Below, one piece after another: positions 33,081 through 39,482 of a stretch of DNA of 39,482 bases (positions are counted from its first letter, which is position 1; every line of letters starts with the position of its first letter). Below the pieces are notes generated by a model, which did no database searches, was not told the origin of the DNA, and saw only the letters and a program-made list of their open reading frames with translations. Position numbers and translations under genes: made by a program. The DNA comes from PALSA-243 sp049522755. Its GTDB lineage: Bacteria; Acidobacteriota; Terriglobia; Bryobacterales; Bryobacteraceae. Location of the stretch: positions 1 to 39,482 of the forward strand of contig JBEKNN010000046.1 of the NCBI GenBank assembly GCA_049522755.1, written 5' to 3'.

Positions 33081-34364
33081 CTACGCGCCACTCGCCTCCA
33101 ATAGTTGAATCACGGCGCCTGGGTCGGCATCGATTGCGAGTGCGGGCTTGCGCATATCGAGCGTGTATTCGGGGTCTTTGAGGCAGTGGCCGGTGAGGAG
33201 CAGGACCACCGAATCGGTGCGGCGCACGAAGCCGGAGCGCACCAGATTCTTCAAGCCCGCCAGGGTGGCGGCGGACGCGGGCTCGCAGCCAATGCCCTCG
33301 GCGCCGATCTCCTGCTTGGCGGTGGCGATCTCTTCTTCGCTCACCTGTTCGCAGGCGCCGCCGGTCTCGCGGAGTACGGCTACAGCCTTCTTCCACGAGG
33401 CGGGGTTGCCGATGCGGATGGCGGTGGCGCGCGTTTCCGCCTTGACGGGTTCCATGCGCTGGCCGCCGAATTCCTTCATGCACCGCACCAGAGGATTCGC
33501 GCCCGCAGCTTGGATGATGGAGATGCGCGGCAAGGTTCGGATCAAGCCAACCGACCGCATCTCCACGAAGCCTTTGCCCAACGCGGAGGAATTGGCGAGG
33601 TTGCCGCCGGGGACGATCAGGTGGTCCGGCACTTGCCAGTTGAGCTGCTCCATCAATTCGAACGCGGCGGTCTTCTGACCTTCGAGGCGGTAAGGATTCA
33701 TGGAATTGAGCAGGTAAAGCGGATAGCGGCGGACGACCTCGAGCAGCACATTCACGCAGCCATCGAAATCGGTTTTCAATTGCACCGTGTGCGCGCCATA
33801 ATCCACCGATTGCGCCAGCTTGCCCCACGCGATTTTTCCATCGGGCAGCAGCACCAGGGCACGCATTCCGGCGCGCGCGGCATAGGCCGCCATGGAGGCC
33901 GACGTGTTGCCGGTGGAAGCGCAGCCGACCCACTGAAAACCCTTCAGCCTGGCCACGGAGAGCGCCGCAGTCATGCCGGTATCCTTGAAGGAGCCGGTGG
34001 GGTTCATGCCTTGATGTTTGGCGAGCAGGTGGTCGACGCCGGCGCTCTGCGCGCATCTCGGCATGGGGTAGACGGGCGTGTTTCCTTCACGCAGCGTGAC
34101 GGCGTCGCGGGCGGCATCGGGAAGAATGGGCAGCATCTCGCGGAAGCGCCACACGCCGCTCTGGTCGGCCGGGTGAAGCGACGTCTTGCGGTTGCGCCAC
34201 AAGGCTTCGAGCGCGGGGGCGCCGACCGGGCTGGCCTCGACGGTGTAAGCCAATTCGAGGAGATCGCCGCAGTGGATGCAGCGGAAATCGCGCGCTGGAT
34301 CGGCGAAGGCGGCGTGGCAGCCGATGCATCGCAGCTCGGGCTGGGTGAGGCCGGCTTCAGGCAT
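33081..34364 (-). CDS. thrC: Threonine synthase
   Basis: ThrC converts O-phosphohomoserine to threonine with PLP. The 427-residue product has the PLP lysine in NPTGSFKDTGMTAALSVARL and the Gly/Ser-rich phosphate loop in CASTGNTSASMAAY. The N-terminus has a four-Cys zinc-ribbon-like finger (CIGCH and CIHCG, about 12-36), seen in some bacterial threonine synthases. A basic GGTGACC lies just before the ATG as a weak ribosome binding site. About 206 nt separate it from an upstream terminator, and a REP occupies part of that gap. The leader upstream is a candidate threonine attenuator. thrB follows. Confidence 0.93.
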   Translation of the reverse strand: MPEAGLTQPELRCIGCHAAFADPARDFRCIHCGDLLELAYTVEASPVGAPALEALWRNRKTSLHPADQSGVWRFREMLPILPDAARDAVTLREGNTPVYPMPRCAQSAGVDHLLAKHQGMNPTGSFKDTGMTAALSVARLKGFQWVGCASTGNTSASMAAYAARAGMRALVLLPDGKIAWGKLAQSVDYGAHTVQLKTDFDGCVNVLLEVVRRYPLYLLNSMNPYRLEGQKTAAFELMEQLNWQVPDHLIVPGGNLANSSALGKGFVEMRSVGLIRTLPRISIIQAAGANPLVRCMKEFGGQRMEPVKAETRATAIRIGNPASWKKAVAVLRETGGACEQVSEEEIATAKQEIGAEGIGCEPASAATLAGLKNLVRSGFVRRTDSVVLLLTGHCLKDPEYTLDMRKPALAIDADPGAVIQLLEASGA

Positions 34365-34424
34365 TGGTCACCGGATTCGGGGGCGTGAGGCGGGCCGGTG
34401 AGGTTCGGTGAATAGCGAGACGGA

Positions 34425-34479
34425 GGCGGATTGACAATCCGCCGGACCCAGAGGGTACCCCTGCCACGCTGCCCCACAT
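34425..34479. repeat. REP in the thrC leader
   Basis: GGCGGATT-GAC-AATCCGCC is a perfect 8-bp stem, followed by GGGTACCC and ending with CTGCCCCACA, the same end as in the 31920 and 38376 copies. It lies between the attenuator terminator and thrC. Confidence 0.6.
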
Positions 34480-34570
34480 GCGGCAGGCCGCAACCGACAC
34501 CATGGGTCTGGAGGGCGCGATGGGTTGTAGTAGTAAATTTCGCAATCTGTAAGCTTCAATCATAAGACGT

Positions 34571-34619
34571 TTGAAAAAACAAAAGCCCGCCCGCCGTTCG
34601 ATCCGGCGAGCGGGCTTTT
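34571..34619 (-). terminator. Strong intrinsic terminator in the thrC leader (attenuator)
   Basis: On the minus strand AAAAGCCCGC-TCGCCG pairs with CGGCGG-GCGGGCTTTT, a 16-bp stem including one wobble, with a 7-nt loop, followed by GTTTTTTC. The 5' arm is complementary to part of the upstream leader (34655-34672), so an antiterminator can form instead. Confidence 0.85.
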
Positions 34620-34646
34620 TCAAACCCCAGCTTCGAAAGCTTCCGT

Positions 34647-34739
34647 TTAGCGGGAGCCCCCGGACTCGCCGGAACGCACTGTTGCCTGTGTCAGGCACGG
34701 CGTCGAGCCTCTTAGTGCGCACTGGCGAGTAGCCGTCAT
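34647..34739 (-). CDS. Candidate threonine-rich leader peptide (30 aa)
   Basis: The ATG at 34739 opens a 30-codon frame to TAA at 34649-34647, starting MTATRQCALRGSTPCLTQAT. Five codons are threonine (positions 2, 4, 13, 17, 20), about three times a random share. It starts 8 nt after a TACGCT -10 box, so translation could begin near the 5' end of the RNA. Codons 4-6 (ACTCGCC) can pair with codons 24-26 (GGCGAGT), and that second segment can pair with the terminator arm instead. This is the layout of a leader peptide controlling an attenuator. It may also be an accidental frame in a small RNA. Confidence 0.55.
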   Translation of the reverse strand: MTATRQCALRGSTPCLTQATVRSGESGGSR

Positions 34740-34747
34740 TCAAGGCT

Positions 34748-34777
34748 AGCGTACAACCTGGCGCCGGTGGAAGTCAA
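34748..34777 (-). promoter_or_regulatory. Promoter of the thr leader
   Basis: On the minus strand TTGACT (34777-34772), an 18-nt spacer and TACGCT (34753-34748) precede the leader ATG by 8 nt. The -35 box matches consensus at five of six bases. Confidence 0.6.
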
Positions 34778-35284
34778 CGCCAGGGTGCCGCGAGGGTAAA
34801 TTGACGGAACGAACCCAATTTCCAGGAAGTGGTTTTGGATTGTTAGGGTTGGCTGGGGTTCGGCGCGATGCTGGGGACCCTGAGACACGAAGGCGCCGGT
34901 TGCAGGTATAGTGGAACGTCATTTTATATAAGTTGAGTGGCGCCCGATTACAACGCTTGGCGCTAATGCTGTTGGGGTTTGATCCTGATTAAAGAGTAGC
35001 AGGTACATACAAGGGATTCAGGGTGAGGAATTGCATAAGTGGTTGATAAGGCGACGGGAGAAATTTGTTAATAACGAGTGACACACACGATTTCTCGACG
35101 CCGTTTGCCGCAGGGACGCTTTGCCGCATCAAGCACCTTTCCAGGCGAGCCTTGCTGGACGGCCACGAATGCCCTGTTAGAAAACGCACGCTGGCTGGGA
35201 GGGTGCAAGTTGGGGGCCGGCCCGGCGCCGCCGTCGCCAACCGCGGCTCAAGGGCTGCTTGCGCCATGATAGGCTTAATCTCTT
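34778..35284. other. No gene recognised
   Basis: About 500 bp lie between the divergent thr leader and the M14 gene. No open frame shows a recognisable motif. AT-rich stretches near 34905-34930 include TATAGT- and TATATAAG-type sequences but no clear downstream start. No member of the repeat families is seen here. Confidence 0.5.
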
Positions 35285-38200
35285 ATGAAGCTCGCGGCTT
35301 TGCTCCTGCTTCCGGCCTGCCTGGCGCTGGCCCAGGTCCCTACGCCCGAATCGGTTCTGGGTCACAAGCCCGGCGACGATTTTTATCTTGCCAGCTACGA
35401 TGAGTCGCTGGGCTATTTCCAGAAGCTGGCGCAATCCACCGGCAAGCTCAAGCTGGTGCGCGTCGGCAAGACTACGCGCGGCCTCGACTGGTACATCGCC
35501 GTCATCTCGTCCGCCCAGAACCTTGCCGGCCTCGATAAGTATAAGGACACGGCGCGCCGCCTGGCGCTGGTCAAAGGGCTCACCGATGCCCAGGCGCACG
35601 AGTTGGCGCACAATGGCAAAGTGATCGTGCATATCGATGGCGGACTGCACGCCACCGAGGTTGCGCCCGCGCAGCACGCCATTCAGCTTGCCTACAACCT
35701 GGTGAGCGCGAAGGACCCCGAGACCACCGCCATTCTCGACAACGTAATCCTGCTGCTCTGGTTTTCCATTAATCCCGATGGACAGAACCAGGTGGTGAAT
35801 TGGTACCGCAGCAATCTCGGCTCGCCGTTCGAAGTCAGTAATACGCCCGGGCTATGGCAGGAATATATCGGCCACGATAATAACCGCGACGGCTACATGA
35901 ATAACATGATCGAATCGCAGGTGATTACCCGCACCGAGCTGGAATACTATCCCAATGTCTTCTATAACCAGCATCAGACGGCGCCGTTTCCCGCGCGCAT
36001 TTGGATTCCGCCCTTCGGCGACCCGGTGTCACTCAATCCGCACCCGCTGATGTACCGCTGGGTGAATGTGTTCGGCACCGCCATGGCGGCGTACCTCGAT
36101 GAGCACGATATGCCCGGCGCGATGCACCGCGGGCGCTTTGACGATTGGTACCCCGGCTTCGTCGACCACGTGAACAACTTCCGCAATACGGTTTCGTTTC
36201 TTACCGAGACCGCGCTCTATCGCTATGCCACGCCGCATTTCTACACCGTGGACGAGTTTCCGCGCGACAAGCAGGATCTGCACACGGAGGTTTATTACTC
36301 AAGCCCGTGGCGCGGTGGCTGGTGGCGGCTGGGCGATGCCGTACGATATAACATCGCCGCTTCGATGTCTGTGCTGGACACCGCTGCGAAGAATCGCGAA
36401 GAGCTGCTTTACGACCGTTACCGCGCCGGGCACGATGTGATCGAGCATTTCACCAAGGACCCGCCTTATGCGTACGTGATTCCGCGCGAGCAGCGCGACC
36501 GCAATACGGCGGCGGTGCTGGTGGAAAAGCTGATGGTGGATGGGATCGAGATGCATCAGGCCACGCAGAAGTTCATCGCCAACGGCACCACATTTCTGGA
36601 AGGCGATTGGGTGGTGCTGATGGACCAACCCTTCGCCGCATTGGTGAAAGAGTTATTCGAAGTGCAGAAGTATCCCGATCTGCGTGCGCCCTCGCTAGGC
36701 GCGGCGGACGCTGGCGGACGAGGCGGACGAGGTGGCGCTGCGCCGGCTGCGGTTCCGGCCGCGGCTGCTGCTGCGCCGGCAGTTGCGGCAGCCGCGCCGG
36801 CAGGCGGAGGAGGACGCGGCGGTCGCGGTGGTGGCGCAGCCGCAGCAGCACCGGGGGGTAGAGGCGGCGCTGCCGGCGGAGCTCCAGCCGGAGATGCGGC
36901 GCTGGCGCAGCTACCCTATGACGTCACCGGCTGGACGCTTCCCATGCAGATGGGCGTGGAAGTTGCCGCGGTAGCCGAGCCGGTATCCGCGGAGACGCGC
37001 CGTACCCTGCAGAAGATCGAGCGCATGGAGCCGATTCCCGGCAAAGTGGAAGGCTCCGGCCCGGTATTTGTTTTTTCGCACAATTCCAACGCCGCGTTTC
37101 GGGCCGTCAACGACGTGCTGGCTGCGGGCGGCAAAGTCGCGTTCGCAAAAACCGAAAACGCCGTCTACGCAACCGGCGCTTCTGCCATCCTGCAAAAAAG
37201 CGGCGTGGATGCGACATCCGTTAAAGAGACGCCGGCTGGGTCCTGGCCGGTGAAGCAGCCGCGCATCGCGCTGTACGATCCGTGGGGCGGCAATATCGAC
37301 ACCGGCTGGACCCGGTGGCTGTTCGAACAGTTCCGTTTTCCATTCACGCTGGTACACAATGCGGATCTGCAGGACGGCCACCTGGGCGAGCATTACGACG
37401 CGATTGTGTTCGCCGAAATGGGATCGCGCCAGATCATGGATGGTATGGCGCCGGGCTCGGCGCCGGGCCAATATGCGGGCGGCATCGGAGAAACCGGGGC
37501 GCAGGCGTTGCGCGATTTCGTCACGCAGGGGGGCACGCTGGTGACTCTGGGAAATGCGACGCTGTTCGCCCTGGATCAATTCAATCTGGCGCTTACTAAC
37601 GTGGTGCAGGGCGTTCCGCAGACCCAGTTCTTCTGTTCCGGGTCGCTGCTGCGAGTAGAGATCAAGGACGCGAATCATCCGCTGGTGGCGGGTTTGCCGG
37701 CCAGCCCGGCGATCATGTTCGAGCGCAACCCGGTCTTCGATACTAAGCCGGGCTTCCGGGGACGCGTGCTGGCCAGCTATGTGAAAGACCGCAACCCGCT
37801 GCTGAGCGGCTTCCTGATTGGGGCCGACCGCATCGAGGGCAAAGCCGCCGCGATTGACGCGGATTATGGCAAGGGTCACATCGTGATGCTGGCTTTCCGT
37901 CCGCAGTGGCGCGGGCAATCGCACGGCACGTATAAGTTCCTTTTCAACGCGCTCTACTACAGCCCGTCGATGGCGCCGGAAGCGCCCGCGCGCGAAGGCG
38001 GACGTGGCGGCGGGAATCCGCAACAGGCCGCGTGGCGGCGCGAGGCCGAGTCGGTGAAGGCGGATCTGCTTAAGGTGCTGGACCAGAACCGCACTTACTT
38101 CAATGCACGCGGACCGCGCGCGGCGGAGGAGGGCAAGAAGCTGGAAGAGCAGTTGGACGCCTTCCAACGGGACCGGCTGCCGCAGTTGGACGATCTGCGC

Positions 38201-38350
38201 GCCCAGGTGGAAGACGGCGCGGTAGCGCGCAGCGATGCGGGCTTCTCGGCGCAGCTTAAGAAATTTGCCGTGGATCTTCGCACCAAGGATTTCAGCGCAG
38301 CGAAGCTGGAAGACTTACTCGACCAATATAAGTTGACGGTGGTTCCATAA
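35285..38350 (+). CDS. Secreted M14 zinc carboxypeptidase with Gly/Ala-rich linker
   Basis: This 1021-residue protein has a signal peptide (MKLAALLLLPACLALAQ). The M14 domain has the zinc ligands His122 and Glu125 in GGLHATEV, probable third ligand His230 in YNQHQTAPF, and catalytic-type Glu308 in LTETALYRYA. HDNNRDGYMNN is a further landmark. A low-complexity linker (about 472-537) holds repeated GGRGGRGG and Ala/Pro runs. The second half (about 600-880) reads as a GATase1-like or DUF4350-type domain (LYDPWGGNIDTGWTRW, DAIVFAEMGS). The C-terminal region is helical and charged. It probably trims peptides outside the cell. The next gene starts right after its stop. Confidence 0.88.
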   Translation: MKLAALLLLPACLALAQVPTPESVLGHKPGDDFYLASYDESLGYFQKLAQSTGKLKLVRVGKTTRGLDWYIAVISSAQNLAGLDKYKDTARRLALVKGLTDAQAHELAHNGKVIVHIDGGLHATEVAPAQHAIQLAYNLVSAKDPETTAILDNVILLLWFSINPDGQNQVVNWYRSNLGSPFEVSNTPGLWQEYIGHDNNRDGYMNNMIESQVITRTELEYYPNVFYNQHQTAPFPARIWIPPFGDPVSLNPHPLMYRWVNVFGTAMAAYLDEHDMPGAMHRGRFDDWYPGFVDHVNNFRNTVSFLTETALYRYATPHFYTVDEFPRDKQDLHTEVYYSSPWRGGWWRLGDAVRYNIAASMSVLDTAAKNREELLYDRYRAGHDVIEHFTKDPPYAYVIPREQRDRNTAAVLVEKLMVDGIEMHQATQKFIANGTTFLEGDWVVLMDQPFAALVKELFEVQKYPDLRAPSLGAADAGGRGGRGGAAPAAVPAAAAAAPAVAAAAPAGGGGRGGRGGGAAAAAPGGRGGAAGGAPAGDAALAQLPYDVTGWTLPMQMGVEVAAVAEPVSAETRRTLQKIERMEPIPGKVEGSGPVFVFSHNSNAAFRAVNDVLAAGGKVAFAKTENAVYATGASAILQKSGVDATSVKETPAGSWPVKQPRIALYDPWGGNIDTGWTRWLFEQFRFPFTLVHNADLQDGHLGEHYDAIVFAEMGSRQIMDGMAPGSAPGQYAGGIGETGAQALRDFVTQGGTLVTLGNATLFALDQFNLALTNVVQGVPQTQFFCSGSLLRVEIKDANHPLVAGLPASPAIMFERNPVFDTKPGFRGRVLASYVKDRNPLLSGFLIGADRIEGKAAAIDADYGKGHIVMLAFRPQWRGQSHGTYKFLFNALYYSPSMAPEAPAREGGRGGGNPQQAAWRREAESVKADLLKVLDQNRTYFNARGPRAAEEGKKLEEQLDAFQRDRLPQLDDLRAQVEDGAVARSDAGFSAQLKKFAVDLRTKDFSAAKLEDLLDQYKLTVVP

Positions 38351-39482
38351 ATGAGCAAAATCATCCTGAAAAATTGGCAGGCGAAAGCGCCTGCCCCACA
38401 GAGACTTATCCTATTGCTATTAGTTGCCACTGCAGCATTTGCGCAGGTTCCTACCCCGGAGTCAGTCCTGGGCTACAAGCCAGGCGCCGATTTCCACCTG
38501 GCGACTTACGACGACGCTCTGGCTTACTTCCGCAAAGTGGCCGCCGCATCCAACCGCATCAAGCTGGTGAATGTCGGCAAGAGCACGCAGGGACGCGATT
38601 GGTGGATTGCCTTCATCTCCGATCCCGAAAATTTGAAGCAGCTGGATCACTACAAAGACGTCTCGCGCCGCCTGGCCGTGGCGCGCGGCGTCAGTGACGA
38701 ACAGGCGCACGAGCTTGCCCGCGAAACCAAGCCCATCATCCACATCGATGGCGGCCTGCACGCCAGCGAAGTGGCCAACCACCAGCACACCATCCAGCTC
38801 GGCTACGACCTGGCGACCAGCGAACAGCCCGATTTCAGGGCGATCCGGCAGAACCTGATTGTCGAATTGTGGTTTTCTATCAACCCCGATGGGCAGAACA
38901 TTGTCGCCAACTGGTATCGCGAGAATGTGGGAACGCCGTACGAGGTGAGTCCGCTGCCGGTACTGTTTCAGGAGTACGTGGGGCACGACAATAACCGCGA
39001 CGGCTACATGCTGAACATGCTCGAAACGCGCGAGATCACCAAGGCCACTCTCGACACGCAGCCGCTGATTTTCTATACGCAGCACCAGAGCGCGCCGTTT
39101 CCCGGGCGCATCTATCTGCCGCCGTTCGCCGACCCTATCTCAGGCAACATGCACCCGCTGATGGTGCGCTGGCTGAGCCTTATCGGCATGTCGATCGCGC
39201 AGTATCTGGACGATCATAACCTGCCTGGCTCCATGCATCAGGAGACTTTCGACGTCTGGTATCCCGGCTACATCGATAATGTCGGCAACTTCCGGCACAC
39301 CATTTCGTTCTTCACCGAAACGGCGCTCTACCGCTATGCCACGCCGCACTTCTACACCGTGGAGGATTTTCCTTCGGCGCGTCAGGGACTAGGTACGGAG
39401 ATGCTGTATTCCAGCCCCTGGAAGGGCGGATGGTGGCGCCTCTCAGATGCATGCCTCTATATGTACGAAGCCGACATGGCGG
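38351..39482 (+). CDS. Second M14 zinc carboxypeptidase (partial, runs off window)
   Basis: The ATG at 38351 follows the stop of the first peptidase gene directly (TAAATG), so the two form an operon. The 377 visible residues closely resemble that neighbour: GGLHASEVANHQH carries the ligand pair His137 and Glu140, YTQHQSAPFPGR the third His, and FFTETALYRYATPHFY the catalytic Glu. The signal-peptide region is odd. Residues 8-18 (NWQAKAPAPQR) are encoded by a REP hairpin inserted before the hydrophobic core (LILLLLVATAAFAQ). The frame stays open through it. The gene continues beyond the window. Confidence 0.9.
   Translation, partial: MSKIILKNWQAKAPAPQRLILLLLVATAAFAQVPTPESVLGYKPGADFHLATYDDALAYFRKVAAASNRIKLVNVGKSTQGRDWWIAFISDPENLKQLDHYKDVSRRLAVARGVSDEQAHELARETKPIIHIDGGLHASEVANHQHTIQLGYDLATSEQPDFRAIRQNLIVELWFSINPDGQNIVANWYRENVGTPYEVSPLPVLFQEYVGHDNNRDGYMLNMLETREITKATLDTQPLIFYTQHQSAPFPGRIYLPPFADPISGNMHPLMVRWLSLIGMSIAQYLDDHNLPGSMHQETFDVWYPGYIDNVGNFRHTISFFTETALYRYATPHFYTVEDFPSARQGLGTEMLYSSPWKGGWWRLSDACLYMYEADMA
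38376..38400. repeat. REP hairpin inside the second M14 coding region
   Basis: GGCAGGCG-AAAG-CGCCTGCC followed by CCACA is the same sequence as the copy at 11332-11356. It lies within the first 17 codons of the second M14 gene and is read in frame without a stop. Confidence 0.85.

Noticed and set aside
33105..34388. 427-codon open frame on the plus strand, antisense to thrC
   Set aside because: It is the mirror of thrC codons in a GC-rich gene; no motif, start signal or promoter, while thrC has its full active-site motifs.
34571..34739. Known RNA families (T-box, TPP, cobalamin, 6S, SRP, tmRNA, RNase P)
   Set aside because: I looked for their hallmark sequences, such as the T-box GGTGGxACCGCG and the SRP loop bases, and found none.
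34357..34743. 128-codon minus-strand frame through the thrC leader
   Set aside because: It reads through the strong terminator and a REP and has no domain. The shorter Thr-rich frame in another phase fits the regulatory structure better.

Overview
The window looks like chromosomal DNA of an Acidobacteriota bacterium, probably near Solibacter/Bryobacterales. I infer this from gene content only: a TIGR03435 'soil-associated' domain, a VWFA-related secreted protein, a PEP-CTERM protein, many secreted hydrolases, GC-rich codon use and many REP-like hairpins. I see no tRNA, rRNA, CRISPR array or complete mobile element. Function calls rest on motifs read by eye, not on database searches.

Layout. 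1-1.3 kb: end of a probable pth gene, then rpsF-rpsR-rplI. 1.3-9.5 kb: SGNH hydrolase, small secreted protein, esterase, VWA protein, aldo/keto reductase, flavin amine oxidase, a response regulator with a PP2C phosphatase output, and a tiny TatA-like protein. 9.5-13.5 kb: DUF1015 protein, a wrecked REP-associated transposase between inverted REPs, and a TolC-like protein. 13.6-21.6 kb: secreted protein, a sulfite-dehydrogenase-like pair (molybdopterin subunit plus cytochrome c), an M28 peptidase fused to a TIGR03435 domain, a 23-bp tandem repeat, a B12-type radical SAM protein and a cytochrome c'-like protein. 22-27.7 kb: LacI regulator, formamidase-like protein, a pseudogene of a beta-propeller-like secreted protein, a PEP-CTERM protein, an aldehyde dehydrogenase pseudogene and an RDD membrane protein. 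27.8-34.8 kb: amidohydrolase, lysA, a CBM9-like protein, then thrC-thrB on the minus strand behind a leader that reads as a threonine attenuator. 35.3 kb to the end: two tandem M14 carboxypeptidases, the second cut by the window edge.

Three themes stand out. (1) Many genes have a -10-like hexamer (TACAAT, TATACT, TAGACT, TATGCT, CATACT) ending only 5-8 nt before the start codon and no Shine-Dalgarno sequence, which predicts leaderless mRNAs. This pattern also suggests TTG starts for lysA and the DUF1015 gene. (2) At least four sequence families of small hairpin repeats fill the gaps between genes. One copy lies inside the signal-peptide region of a peptidase gene, and the decayed transposase between inverted copies suggests how one family spread. 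(3) Upstream of thrC there is a promoter, a 30-codon ORF with five Thr codons, mutually exclusive stems and a strong terminator. The aspartate-family genes here (lysA, thrC, thrB) give this a metabolic setting.
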